Shown here: piece after piece, positions 34,311 through 41,690 of the stretch
How positions within the stretch are numbered: position 1 is the first letter of the stretch
How the letters are laid out: each line of letters opens with the position of its first letter
NCBI GenBank assembly: GCA_029288365.1
Contig: JARIHI010000004.1
Location: 62,001 to 126,000, forward strand
DNA: 64,000 nt
Direction of reading: 5' to 3'
DNA from: Candidatus Saccharimonadota bacterium
Lineage (GTDB): Bacteria; Patescibacteriota; Saccharimonadia; Saccharimonadales; UBA4665
Translations under genes and position numbers: made by a program
The notes under the pieces: model-generated
Told to the model about the DNA's origin: nothing
Database searches by the model: none
What the model saw: only the letters and a program-made list of their open reading frames with translations

Positions 34311-35420
34311 CTAGTTTGTTGTACTGTCATAGCTAGTGTCGGGGTAAAGTCTATATGGATCGGGGATTAAGCTGGTAGCTTTAATGGTAAAGCATTGTTG
34401 GCCGTTATTTTCTGCCTCAAAGTCGTAAGTAGAAATGTATGTATCGTCAATATCATAGTTTCCTCTATCATATCCCGAATCTATACCTTTATTGAAATCG
34501 GCACAGAGCTGGTACTTAGTGTTTGTTTGTTTTGCATATGATACGCCTACGGTATTAGCGTCTACGTCCTGTAGTGTTGCTGGTAATGATTTGCTTGATT
34601 TTGCCTCTTCGCGAATTGCTTTGACTATACTAACCAACTGCTTGCGAGTCTGATCATCTGCACGCAGTGGGCCTACTCGTACTAATGCCAAAATGCCAAA
34701 AATCGAAATGAGGACAAGAAGCAATATCGGAAACAATGGCAGTACTTTCTTGCGCCAAGCATATGTTGGCTTAACGAAGTTAGCTATAACGTATGCGCTA
34801 ACTACTAGTGCATTCATGGTTGCAATAGCTGCGCTCGATACCAATAGTGCGGTTGTGTCGTCTCCCCCGTCAACCAATACTAAAACGAGCACGAACGTAG
34901 CTAGGGCACCGATCAAGCCAAGGCTATGGAGCACAATAGTAATAATTGACCAAACTTTGCCAGTTTTTAAATCGCTTTGCTTACGAAACTTTTTTAGGTA
35001 GTTAGAAAAAAGGATTGCAAACGGAATAAAAGTAAAAACTTCCAATACTAAATAAGTCAGAAGTGTCTCTGAAGATCCGCTACGAGCGCCGAACAATTCG
35101 TACGACACAACCCCGATCATTATGCTTGTCGTAATCGTAAACACCCAAAGTAACACGTGCTGAAGAGCCGCCTCCAATGCGCTGATCGATTTGTCGTTTA
35201 CTTTTGTGTGAGGATTTACATTAGCGTGAGGTTGTGACTGTGACGGTTCTACACTAGAAGTGTCCTGAGCAGTATGCGGCGCCGAAGGGATTGATAAGTC
35301 CAACACAGCTACTTGAGCTTCAGTTTCGGCCCAACCAGCATTTATAAGCAATTGCTTGATCTGCTCGTCATGCAAGCCTTTACTACGTGCTTCTGCTACA
35401 AACTGCTTTACGTTATTCAT
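34311..35420 (-). CDS. Multipass membrane protein downstream of the opsin homologue, 369 aa
   Basis: The N-terminal segment VAEARSKGLHDEQIKQLLINAGWAETE is a short helical domain common at the front of CPR membrane proteins. A polar linker and about six membrane helices (residues 85-265, similar in feel to DUF5671 proteins) follow, then an outer domain of about 100 residues with two Cys (QLCADF, QQCFTI) that could form a disulfide. The gene begins 12 bp after the opsin homologue and is probably co-transcribed with it. Function unknown; a signalling or partner role to the opsin is a guess. Confidence 0.7.
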   Translation of the reverse strand: MNNVKQFVAEARSKGLHDEQIKQLLINAGWAETEAQVAVLDLSIPSAPHTAQDTSSVEPSQSQPHANVNPHTKVNDKSISALEAALQHVLLWVFTITTSIMIGVVSYELFGARSGSSETLLTYLVLEVFTFIPFAILFSNYLKKFRKQSDLKTGKVWSIITIVLHSLGLIGALATFVLVLVLVDGGDDTTALLVSSAAIATMNALVVSAYVIANFVKPTYAWRKKVLPLFPILLLVLISIFGILALVRVGPLRADDQTRKQLVSIVKAIREEAKSSKSLPATLQDVDANTVGVSYAKQTNTKYQLCADFNKGIDSGYDRGNYDIDDTYISTYDFEAENNGQQCFTIKATSLIPDPYRLYPDTSYDSTTN

Positions 35421-35432
35421 GAAGGCATCTTT

Positions 35433-36341
35433 CTATGGCTGAAGTGCTCCTGCAAAAACTTGCCACGCTAATGCGCTCGCTGCAATAAACATCAATACGT
35501 TATAAGCTCGCTCGCCATACAGGTAGTTTGTCCATTTGCCCTGCCTTTTGTGCTGAAGATACATATTGCGTGCAAATAGCAAAAACAAAATAAACAAGCT
35601 GGCAGCAATACCATACACATAGCCCGGGAGATCGCCGCTACCATAGATATTTGCTCCAAGTAGATATATTGCGACAACAAGCCATGGCAACATACTAGCC
35701 GTCCACGCAAGCACGCACATCAGTCGTCGACGAGTTGCAGCTTGACCATATACTTCAATACCAAGTCCCGACAGATTGGCGATAAGGGTTAACCCAATAA
35801 ACGCAAGTAGCAAGGAAATGTCTTGCACGCCACTGATAAGACCTATTGTCACCAGCATGAGCGCTCCAGCTACACCAAAACCTGCCCACCGTAATCGATT
35901 AACGCCAGCTGCCAACTCTTGCTCGTAGCGCTTGCGGTATACGGTTGTGAAAAGTATATGCGTAACTGCAGCTACAAATAAAAATGCCGCCACAAGATAC
36001 ACAAGGTTTATATCAAAAAGATGTTCTACAGCTGGTGCGAGCATAGGCGGTTCGCCAACTTTACTCGTAAATGTATCTTTGGTAAGAAAACTTGTAGTTA
36101 CCGGCAAGGCGTGCGCCGCACCTATAATAATAATTGCCACACCCTGAACCAGATAAAGAAGAGCCAGCCATTTATTCCATACGTATAGCGAGCTGTTTGT
36201 GATTTTCTTGACGGTCTTTTTTGACGTAACCTTCTCAGTTGCTACTTTTTTAGATTTAGTAGTAGTTTTTTTTGCCTTCGCTGCAACAGTTTTGGCTGGT
36301 TTTTTGGTTTTAGTCGTCTTCTGAACCTTGTTTTTTACCAT
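35433..36341 (-). CDS. Heliorhodopsin homologue lacking the retinal-binding lysine
   Basis: A seven-helix membrane protein of 302 residues with a Lys/Thr/Ala-rich N-terminal tail (about 50 residues). Family marks seen: GYVYGI at the start of helix 6, GKWTNYLYGERAY before helix 7, and SALAWQVFAGAL within it, all closely matching heliorhodopsin. In heliorhodopsin the segment VAKSALAW carries the Schiff-base lysine; here it is IAASALAW, so residue 288 is Ala (codon GCG at 35478-35480). The counterion Glu of helix 3 is Gly154 in RWAGFG. His128 of helix 2 is kept. The protein should not bind retinal covalently. I start at ATG 36339-36341, six nt after TATAGT. Confidence 0.88.
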   Translation of the reverse strand: MVKNKVQKTTKTKKPAKTVAAKAKKTTTKSKKVATEKVTSKKTVKKITNSSLYVWNKWLALLYLVQGVAIIIIGAAHALPVTTSFLTKDTFTSKVGEPPMLAPAVEHLFDINLVYLVAAFLFVAAVTHILFTTVYRKRYEQELAAGVNRLRWAGFGVAGALMLVTIGLISGVQDISLLLAFIGLTLIANLSGLGIEVYGQAATRRRLMCVLAWTASMLPWLVVAIYLLGANIYGSGDLPGYVYGIAASLFILFLLFARNMYLQHKRQGKWTNYLYGERAYNVLMFIAASALAWQVFAGALQP

Positions 36342-36347
36342 ACCGCC

Positions 36348-36353
36348 ACTATA
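36348..36353 (-). promoter_or_regulatory. -10 hexamer 6 nt before the opsin homologue
   Basis: TATAGT on the minus strand, 6 nt from the chosen ATG. It supports the short form of the protein over a reading that begins 76 codons earlier. Confidence 0.5.
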
Positions 36354-36451
36354 GCACACCCCGAAAGGTTTGTGATTAAAATATACTTGCAAACGCACCC
36401 TAAACAGACTACGCTTATGCTTATAGACTAAGTAAGTGGAGACAATGAGGT

Positions 36452-37003
36452 ATGGCGAACCAAACCGACCAGCTCGAAACAAAATTAAACGAACTATTTG
36501 TAAAAAATGCACCAGAACTGCCAAAGGGAGGAAAACAATTTCTTGTACAGTATATCCCCTACCTTTCACTACTTGGTGGCTTACTAAGCTTATGGGCCGG
36601 ATTTCAAATCTGGGATTGGGCGCATAAAGCCAATAAAGCTATCGATGTACTTAACCAACTAAGCACTACATACGGTGTGGAACCCGTTTCTACAGATCGG
36701 TGGACTGTCGCGCTTTGGTTTTCATTGGTTATCTTAGTGATCACCGGTGCTATCTACATTCTAGCCTACGCACCTTTGAAGGCCCGCAAGAAAGCCGGGT
36801 GGAATCTGCTTTTTTATGGCCTACTCCTTGGCATACTTAATGGCATAGTTGGCATCTTCATCGATAACTACGGCAGCGGATTTGGCGGATTCATCGGCTC
36901 GCTTATCGGCTTTTTGATTGGTGGCTGGCTATTATTCCAAATTCGTGAGTCTTACCTCGGCAAAAAAGCAACCAACACAAAGTCTGTTGGCAAAAAGTCC
37001 TAA
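36452..37003 (+). CDS. Four-helix membrane protein of unknown function, 183 aa
   Basis: An amphipathic N-terminus (LETKLNELFVKNAPELPKG) precedes four membrane helices (about 37-53, 85-106, 120-138, 142-162) and a basic tail (GKKATNTKSVGKK). The last two helices are Gly-rich (GSGFGGFIGSLIGFLIGGW), like helix-packing motifs. It is transcribed away from the opsin homologue across a 110-bp gap. A GGAG lies 10 nt before the ATG. No family recognised. Confidence 0.7.
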   Translation: MANQTDQLETKLNELFVKNAPELPKGGKQFLVQYIPYLSLLGGLLSLWAGFQIWDWAHKANKAIDVLNQLSTTYGVEPVSTDRWTVALWFSLVILVITGAIYILAYAPLKARKKAGWNLLFYGLLLGILNGIVGIFIDNYGSGFGGFIGSLIGFLIGGWLLFQIRESYLGKKATNTKSVGKKS

Positions 37004-37004
37004 T

Positions 37005-37036
37005 AGCTTACTACTCAGATAAGCTTTTAACTTTTA
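37005..37036 (+). terminator. Candidate terminator after the four-helix protein gene
   Basis: AGCTTA (37005-37010) pairs with TAAGCT (37020-37025) around a 9-nt loop, followed by TTTAACTTTT. It overlaps the last bases of the converging lysS gene. Confidence 0.5.
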
Positions 37037-38584
37037 ATATAGCTCTGGATAAATTGTTTTGGTAACTTCATCTATTTCGCTGCGGAGTTGCGGGAATGGT
37101 ACTCCTTCGCGAGCCGTTACACCTTCGAACACCCAAAATAGCCGTTCGCTATAACCCCAGCCACAGGTTGGCGGCATGCCATATTCCAACATTTCTACAT
37201 AATCAATATCGAGCATCATCGCTTCTTTATCGCCAGCATCACGCATGTGTTGCTGCTCCATAAAGCGGCCAAGCTGTTCAAGAGGATCATTCAGCTCGCT
37301 AAAGCCATTGCCAAGTTCCGACCCAGCAATTATCGGCTGGAAACGCTGAACGGTGTCCGGCCTTTCTGTATCTATCTTAGCCAACGGGCTAATAAATAAC
37401 GGAGTATTTACAAGCCACACCGGGCCAGCCACGTCTTTACGGATATGTTTCCATAGTTTATCGATACCGCGGGCTTTGTTTTCGGTCTGCTCTACTTCGA
37501 GGTTGTTTTCTGCCAACGCTTTCTTAACTTCATCAAGCGTACAATCAAGGGGATCAATATTATAGCGATTCTTAATAACCTGCGCATAATCCCACTCTTC
37601 CCATTCTTTACTTACATCAATATCGAAATTACCAAGCTTAAACTGCAAGGTACCAAAAGTATTTTGCAAGACATACCGATACATGTCTGTCATAAATTTC
37701 ATACCCTGCCGCCAGTCAGCATACGCCCAATACCACTCCATAGCTACATGTTCGGGCAAGTGCTCATCCGAGTAATTTTCGTTTCGAAAACGCGGTCCGA
37801 TGTCATACACTTTTTCATACCCACCACCAATAAGGCGCTTCAATGGTAATTCGTGGCTGATCCGTAAGTAAAAATCCTGGTCTAGCGCATCCATATGTGT
37901 CACAAACGGATTTGCATCTGCCCCGCCCGTTGTATGTTCAAGTACCGGGGTGTTAATTTCTACAAATCCATGCTGATTGAGATAATCACGCGTCGCCTGC
38001 CAAAACTTGCTGCGACGGATAAAGCGCTCCCTGACATCTTTATTAACATTCATATCAACATAACGCCTACGTAAACGCTCTTCTTTATTAGTAAAACCAT
38101 CGTGATCCGTAGGTAGCGGGCGCAGGCTTTTGGCTAGCAAACGTAAATTTTGGACTTCAAGGGATATTTCGTTAGTTTGGGTTTTGATAATTTTTCCACT
38201 GGCTTCAATAAAATCACCACTATCAAGCAGCGGTAAATCGGAAAATTTGAGCTCGCTTTTAGCTCTATCCACCTCTTTTTCTACATAATGCTTATTATCG
38301 CCCACTTCGTGCTCTTCGGCACCCATGCTCTGTAGCGATAAGAAAAGCTGTAACTGGCTATTTTGGTCGCGTACAACTACAAAAGCAATTTTGCCGAATT
38401 TTCGAATGTTCACAACCCGGCCCACCACTGTAGCGGTTTGCCCTTGCAGTTCGTCAAATTTATCTGTAATTTCCGTAAGCGTGTGTGTACGCTTCGCTTC
38501 CGCTGGATAAGGATTAATCCCTAGCTTCTGTAACTCGTCCAACTTACGTAAGCGTTCATCACGCAGTTCTTTAAGTGTCGCCAT
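37034..38584 (-). CDS. lysS: Lysyl-tRNA synthetase, class II
   Basis: An N-terminal OB-fold anticodon-binding domain (ATVVGRVVNIRKFGKIAFVVVRD) leads to the class II core: motif 1 around RRSKFWQATRDYLNQHGFVEINTPVL, motif 2 in FRNENYSDEHLPEHVAMEWYWAY, and GCxGxGxDR-type motif 3 is replaced by a GMPPTCGWGYSERLF-like segment. That last variant, with about 516 residues, is typical for lineage-specific LysRS. The start ATG lacks a strong ribosome binding site; TATACT lies about 25 nt upstream. Confidence 0.93.
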   Translation of the reverse strand: MATLKELRDERLRKLDELQKLGINPYPAEAKRTHTLTEITDKFDELQGQTATVVGRVVNIRKFGKIAFVVVRDQNSQLQLFLSLQSMGAEEHEVGDNKHYVEKEVDRAKSELKFSDLPLLDSGDFIEASGKIIKTQTNEISLEVQNLRLLAKSLRPLPTDHDGFTNKEERLRRRYVDMNVNKDVRERFIRRSKFWQATRDYLNQHGFVEINTPVLEHTTGGADANPFVTHMDALDQDFYLRISHELPLKRLIGGGYEKVYDIGPRFRNENYSDEHLPEHVAMEWYWAYADWRQGMKFMTDMYRYVLQNTFGTLQFKLGNFDIDVSKEWEEWDYAQVIKNRYNIDPLDCTLDEVKKALAENNLEVEQTENKARGIDKLWKHIRKDVAGPVWLVNTPLFISPLAKIDTERPDTVQRFQPIIAGSELGNGFSELNDPLEQLGRFMEQQHMRDAGDKEAMMLDIDYVEMLEYGMPPTCGWGYSERLFWVFEGVTAREGVPFPQLRSEIDEVTKTIYPELY

Positions 38585-38667
38585 GTAGCTTTGCTTTACT
38601 CTTTTTAGTATATGGACTTAGTATACCGTAAACCGCAATCAATAGTAACAGATACCGTATGTTGCCT

Positions 38668-39435
38668 TTACCTGTAAGGCACCTTTTTGGCTGCGCTCCA
38701 CAAAGACTCGAACTGGGATTGAAAAATAGCAATAGTATTCTTATCAGTAGTCAGCATACTGACACGCCGTTCAGTATCCTGCGGGTCACTAAAGGTAACG
38801 ATGGCGTGACTATTGTCAATAATAGTCACGTGATAGCCGCGAGGGCGTTTCAGTGTCCTGAGCGCTATGCCAAGCTTGAGCCAGCGACTCACCACGTAAT
38901 AATTGCCTGCTTTTACTTCTTGGACTATGTGGCGGATGCGCACTCCTCGTTTTACGGCATCCGCTTGGGTTTTTGCCAGCTCCTTAGAATATGCCACCCC
39001 TATGGCGTATATACAGATATCTTTCTGAGCCTTTTTAGCATAGGTAATATACGCTTCATAAACTTTTTGCCGGCCAATAATAATACTGGCTAGCTCATCA
39101 GCTCCACCTAAAGTATTAGTAAGTAAGGCTTGCAGCTCTTTTTCTTGCTGCACATACGAAGTCTGTAATCCATCAATTGTTGGCAATGCCTCAAACCGCC
39201 TCGGCCTGCCTGGCAAGCGTCGCACTAACCCCTTTTCTTCAAGATCGTAGAACAATCTGTACTCTGCAGATGGAAAATCCAAAGTATGTGTCGCCGCATC
39301 CTGAGCTGACAATGGCCCCAGCACCAGAAGCATATTATATAGCCGTACTGCCTCCTTACTCATCCCGATCCTTTTCAAATAAGCTTTCTGCTCATCATCT
39401 AGTACATCCTGCTGGCATTTACAATTTTTATGCAT
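38668..39435 (-). CDS. TrmB-like transcriptional regulator
   Basis: 255 residues: an N-terminal winged-helix domain (KEAVRLYNMLLVLGPLSAQDAA ... YDLEEKGLVRRLPGRPRRFEA) and a C-terminal effector domain (about 125-250) resembling the PLD-like TrmB sensor. Three Cys lie at the very N-terminus (NCKCQQD). TrmB proteins respond to sugars in archaea. It is divergent from the PpnP-like/aldolase pair, which makes those genes its likely targets. A TAAAAT hexamer at 39442-39447 ends 6 nt before its ATG. Confidence 0.75.
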   Translation of the reverse strand: MHKNCKCQQDVLDDEQKAYLKRIGMSKEAVRLYNMLLVLGPLSAQDAATHTLDFPSAEYRLFYDLEEKGLVRRLPGRPRRFEALPTIDGLQTSYVQQEKELQALLTNTLGGADELASIIIGRQKVYEAYITYAKKAQKDICIYAIGVAYSKELAKTQADAVKRGVRIRHIVQEVKAGNYYVVSRWLKLGIALRTLKRPRGYHVTIIDNSHAIVTFSDPQDTERRVSMLTTDKNTIAIFQSQFESLWSAAKKVPYR

Positions 39436-39479
39436 ATTTCTATTTTAACAAAAAAATATTAAAACATACAATAAAATTA

Positions 39480-39508
39480 TTTACCTTTTTATGCAAATAT
39501 CTTATAGT
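39480..39508 (+). promoter_or_regulatory. Promoter for the PpnP-like/aldolase operon
   Basis: TTTACC (39480-39485), a 17-nt spacer and TATAGT (39503-39508) on the plus strand. The leader is about 36 nt and includes an imperfect dyad TGCT-N7-AGCA (about 39522-39536), which could bind the divergent TrmB-like regulator, and an AAAGG ribosome binding site. Confidence 0.55.
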
Positions 39509-39550
39509 TGTACCTGCTCAAGTGCTTACGCTTAGCAAGAAAGGCAGACT

Positions 39551-40060
39551 ATGACAGAAAGAATTGACCTTCCCCACCCCGATAACCGCTTCTTTTTTGA
39601 TGAAGCACAATCTAGACACCAAGGCGAAAGTATTCGAGGTCAACACGAAGGAGTGTCGGTAACTCTTGGCTACATCAACCCTGGAACGCACGAAGTGTAT
39701 TCGGTTGAGACCCCAGAGATTGTAGTTGTCCTCGAAGGTACTGTTTCGATAGGAATCGAAGATGAGCCAGAAAGCGAATTTGTATCTGGTGATGTGTTTG
39801 TGCTACCGAACGATAAAAGTATTTCTTTAGCTACCGGCTCAGAACAACCTTTCACGTACGTATGTTTTTATCCGCAAAACCGTGAAGACCTAGCCAAGAT
39901 CAGACCATTTATCCAGGAAGAGTTGCGAGGAACTGTCACAAATTTTGCTGACTTTTACGAAAACTTAGGTGACCTTAGTCCGCTACCAGCCCTTACGGCT
40001 GCTCATCGTTTAAATATTCTGCGGGATGATTGCGACCCCTTGAAAGAGAGCGAAATATAA
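39551..40060 (+). CDS. Cupin protein resembling pyrimidine/purine nucleoside phosphorylase PpnP
   Basis: 169 residues. The region 33-115 follows the PpnP (DUF1255) layout: SVTLGYINPGTHEVYSVETPE, then IVVVLEGTVSIGIEDE, SGDVFVLPNDKSISLATG and YVCFY. PpnP splits nucleosides to free base and ribose-1-phosphate. A C-terminal extension of about 50 residues is not part of PpnP. Similarity is from memory and not decisive; a general sugar-binding cupin is the alternative. Its TAA overlaps the next ATG (TAATG). Confidence 0.6.
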   Translation: MTERIDLPHPDNRFFFDEAQSRHQGESIRGQHEGVSVTLGYINPGTHEVYSVETPEIVVVLEGTVSIGIEDEPESEFVSGDVFVLPNDKSISLATGSEQPFTYVCFYPQNREDLAKIRPFIQEELRGTVTNFADFYENLGDLSPLPALTAAHRLNILRDDCDPLKESEI

Positions 40061-41160
40061 TGAGCGTCACCCCAGCCGAAAAGGATACACAAGAACGCTT
40101 GGATTTTATCCAACAACCTACCCTAGAAGACTTCCGCTTTCAGGTTATACGGCTTGATACATGCAAAGAAGCTGGTCGCCTGGTGCTTGATACTATGGAT
40201 ATGGCCATAGAGGGAGCTTCTCAAAAGTTTGGTGTACGGTTTGAAGATACGGTCCTCCCAGCCGCTGAAGACCCCAGGATACCCTACAACTTGGTTGGGC
40301 CTGTCGATTTATCTGACCCGCAGTCACTATCTACTGCCGGCCTGGTTTCCCAATTAGTTAGAGGCAGTCATGTAAACGTGAGAACCAATTTGGCCAACTT
40401 TTACGATCCTGAAAGTGGTCAACTACCTCAAGATGTTCAAAAATACGATATGGATAACCATTGTAATACTATATTTGCTGACGAAAAAGCAGGCGATTTC
40501 ATGGTAGTCACTGCTGCAGACATCTTGGATAATATTGTATGTGAGACTATCCGGCTTAAGTATAAGGCTACGCGCGATATGACCCATGGAGCAGCTGATC
40601 GCTTGGAGCGTGCCAAGACCGATACCGAATCTCTTATAAGAGAAATAGCCAGTATATTTCATAGCTTTAATCTATACCATCGTGATGCTCGAGATGGAGC
40701 TATACTTATCCGACATAGCAAAGATATATTAGTGAGCCAGACACTTAGTATCAAACCTATACTACATCCAAAAGATTTTAGCTTGATCACCTATGCCGAT
40801 CCTGAGCGAAATGAAGTACGCTTTGCTGGTCAAAGGCTGCCTTCATCAGATGCGCCAGAACTACTAGAGCTTATGCGCCTCATGGAAAACGCTGGTCAAC
40901 CGCTGCCAAAACTAGTAATCCATTTCCATCACCCTACTTATACGCGTTCTGGTCAATTTACAGAACATGAAACCAATGAGGAGATTGAATACGGTGTATT
41001 TACAAGTGGACACGCGATACTCGAAGAGCTGCAAGTCAAAGATAGCAATTGGTTGCTACTTAAAAATCATGGCTTTTTATGGATGGGGAATACCGTAAAG
41101 GAATTTAGAGACTTTATTGAATACCTCCACAAAGATGAACCTCGAAGGATGTATCTGTAA
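40060..41160 (+). CDS. Class II aldolase/adducin-domain protein
   Basis: 366 residues. The C-terminal 170 residues carry the class II aldolase pattern: a strand-rich ILIRHSKD ... LITYAD, the metal-site-like HFHHPTYT, and LLLKNHGFLWMG near the end. The N-terminal 190 residues are not recognised. Class II aldolases cleave fuculose- or ribulose-1-phosphate type sugars with zinc. The start is the ATG at 40060, overlapping the stop of the PpnP-like gene; a TTG ten codons earlier is less likely. Together with that gene it suggests nucleoside sugar breakdown, which is inference. Confidence 0.7.
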   Translation: MSVTPAEKDTQERLDFIQQPTLEDFRFQVIRLDTCKEAGRLVLDTMDMAIEGASQKFGVRFEDTVLPAAEDPRIPYNLVGPVDLSDPQSLSTAGLVSQLVRGSHVNVRTNLANFYDPESGQLPQDVQKYDMDNHCNTIFADEKAGDFMVVTAADILDNIVCETIRLKYKATRDMTHGAADRLERAKTDTESLIREIASIFHSFNLYHRDARDGAILIRHSKDILVSQTLSIKPILHPKDFSLITYADPERNEVRFAGQRLPSSDAPELLELMRLMENAGQPLPKLVIHFHHPTYTRSGQFTEHETNEEIEYGVFTSGHAILEELQVKDSNWLLLKNHGFLWMGNTVKEFRDFIEYLHKDEPRRMYL

Positions 41161-41163
41161 GGC

Positions 41164-41625
41164 CTAAGAAATATCGGCGATTTTGTAGGTAGTAGTTTCT
41201 GCTGGAGTTTTTATTTCTACCTGCTCACCGAGACCTTTGCCAAGTAATGCTTGTCCTATAGGTGACTCGTCAGATATCTTGCCGTTCAGTGGATCGGCTT
41301 CTACGGTACCCACTACTTGGAACTCCTTGGTTTTGGCGCTACCTTTAAGCTTCACGATGGAGCCAAGCTGGACTTTGCTGTCACCTTTTGGGGCTTTAAT
41401 AACCTCCACGTTAGCGAGGATGTGTTCAAGCTCAGTAATCCGTGTTTCATTTTTCTCTTGCTCTTGACGCGCAAGTTGATATTCGGCGTTTTCACTCAAA
41501 TCACCAAACTCCCGGGCTGTCTTAATCCTATCAGCCACCATACTACGCTCGGTTATAAGTTTATTTAGCTCTTCTTGTAGCTCGGCTATGCCAGATTCTG
41601 TTAGTCGAAATGGTTTGCTTATCAT
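41164..41625 (-). CDS. greA: Transcript cleavage factor GreA
   Basis: Rescues backtracked RNA polymerase. The coiled coil is LQEELNKLITERSMVADRIKTAREFGDLSENAEYQLARQEQ with the acidic tip DLSENAEY, and the C-terminal FKBP-like domain ends in DESPIGQALLGKGLGEQVEI. 153 residues is standard. AGGAG lies 7 nt before the ATG. It converges with the aldolase gene with only 3 bp between stops and no terminator. Confidence 0.96.
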   Translation of the reverse strand: MISKPFRLTESGIAELQEELNKLITERSMVADRIKTAREFGDLSENAEYQLARQEQEKNETRITELEHILANVEVIKAPKGDSKVQLGSIVKLKGSAKTKEFQVVGTVEADPLNGKISDESPIGQALLGKGLGEQVEIKTPAETTTYKIADIS

Positions 41626-41690
41626 AGCTTTCTCCTATTATTCTCTGTTGTAGGTCTATTGGTTTCGGTCTATTGTAACAAGTTATTTGT

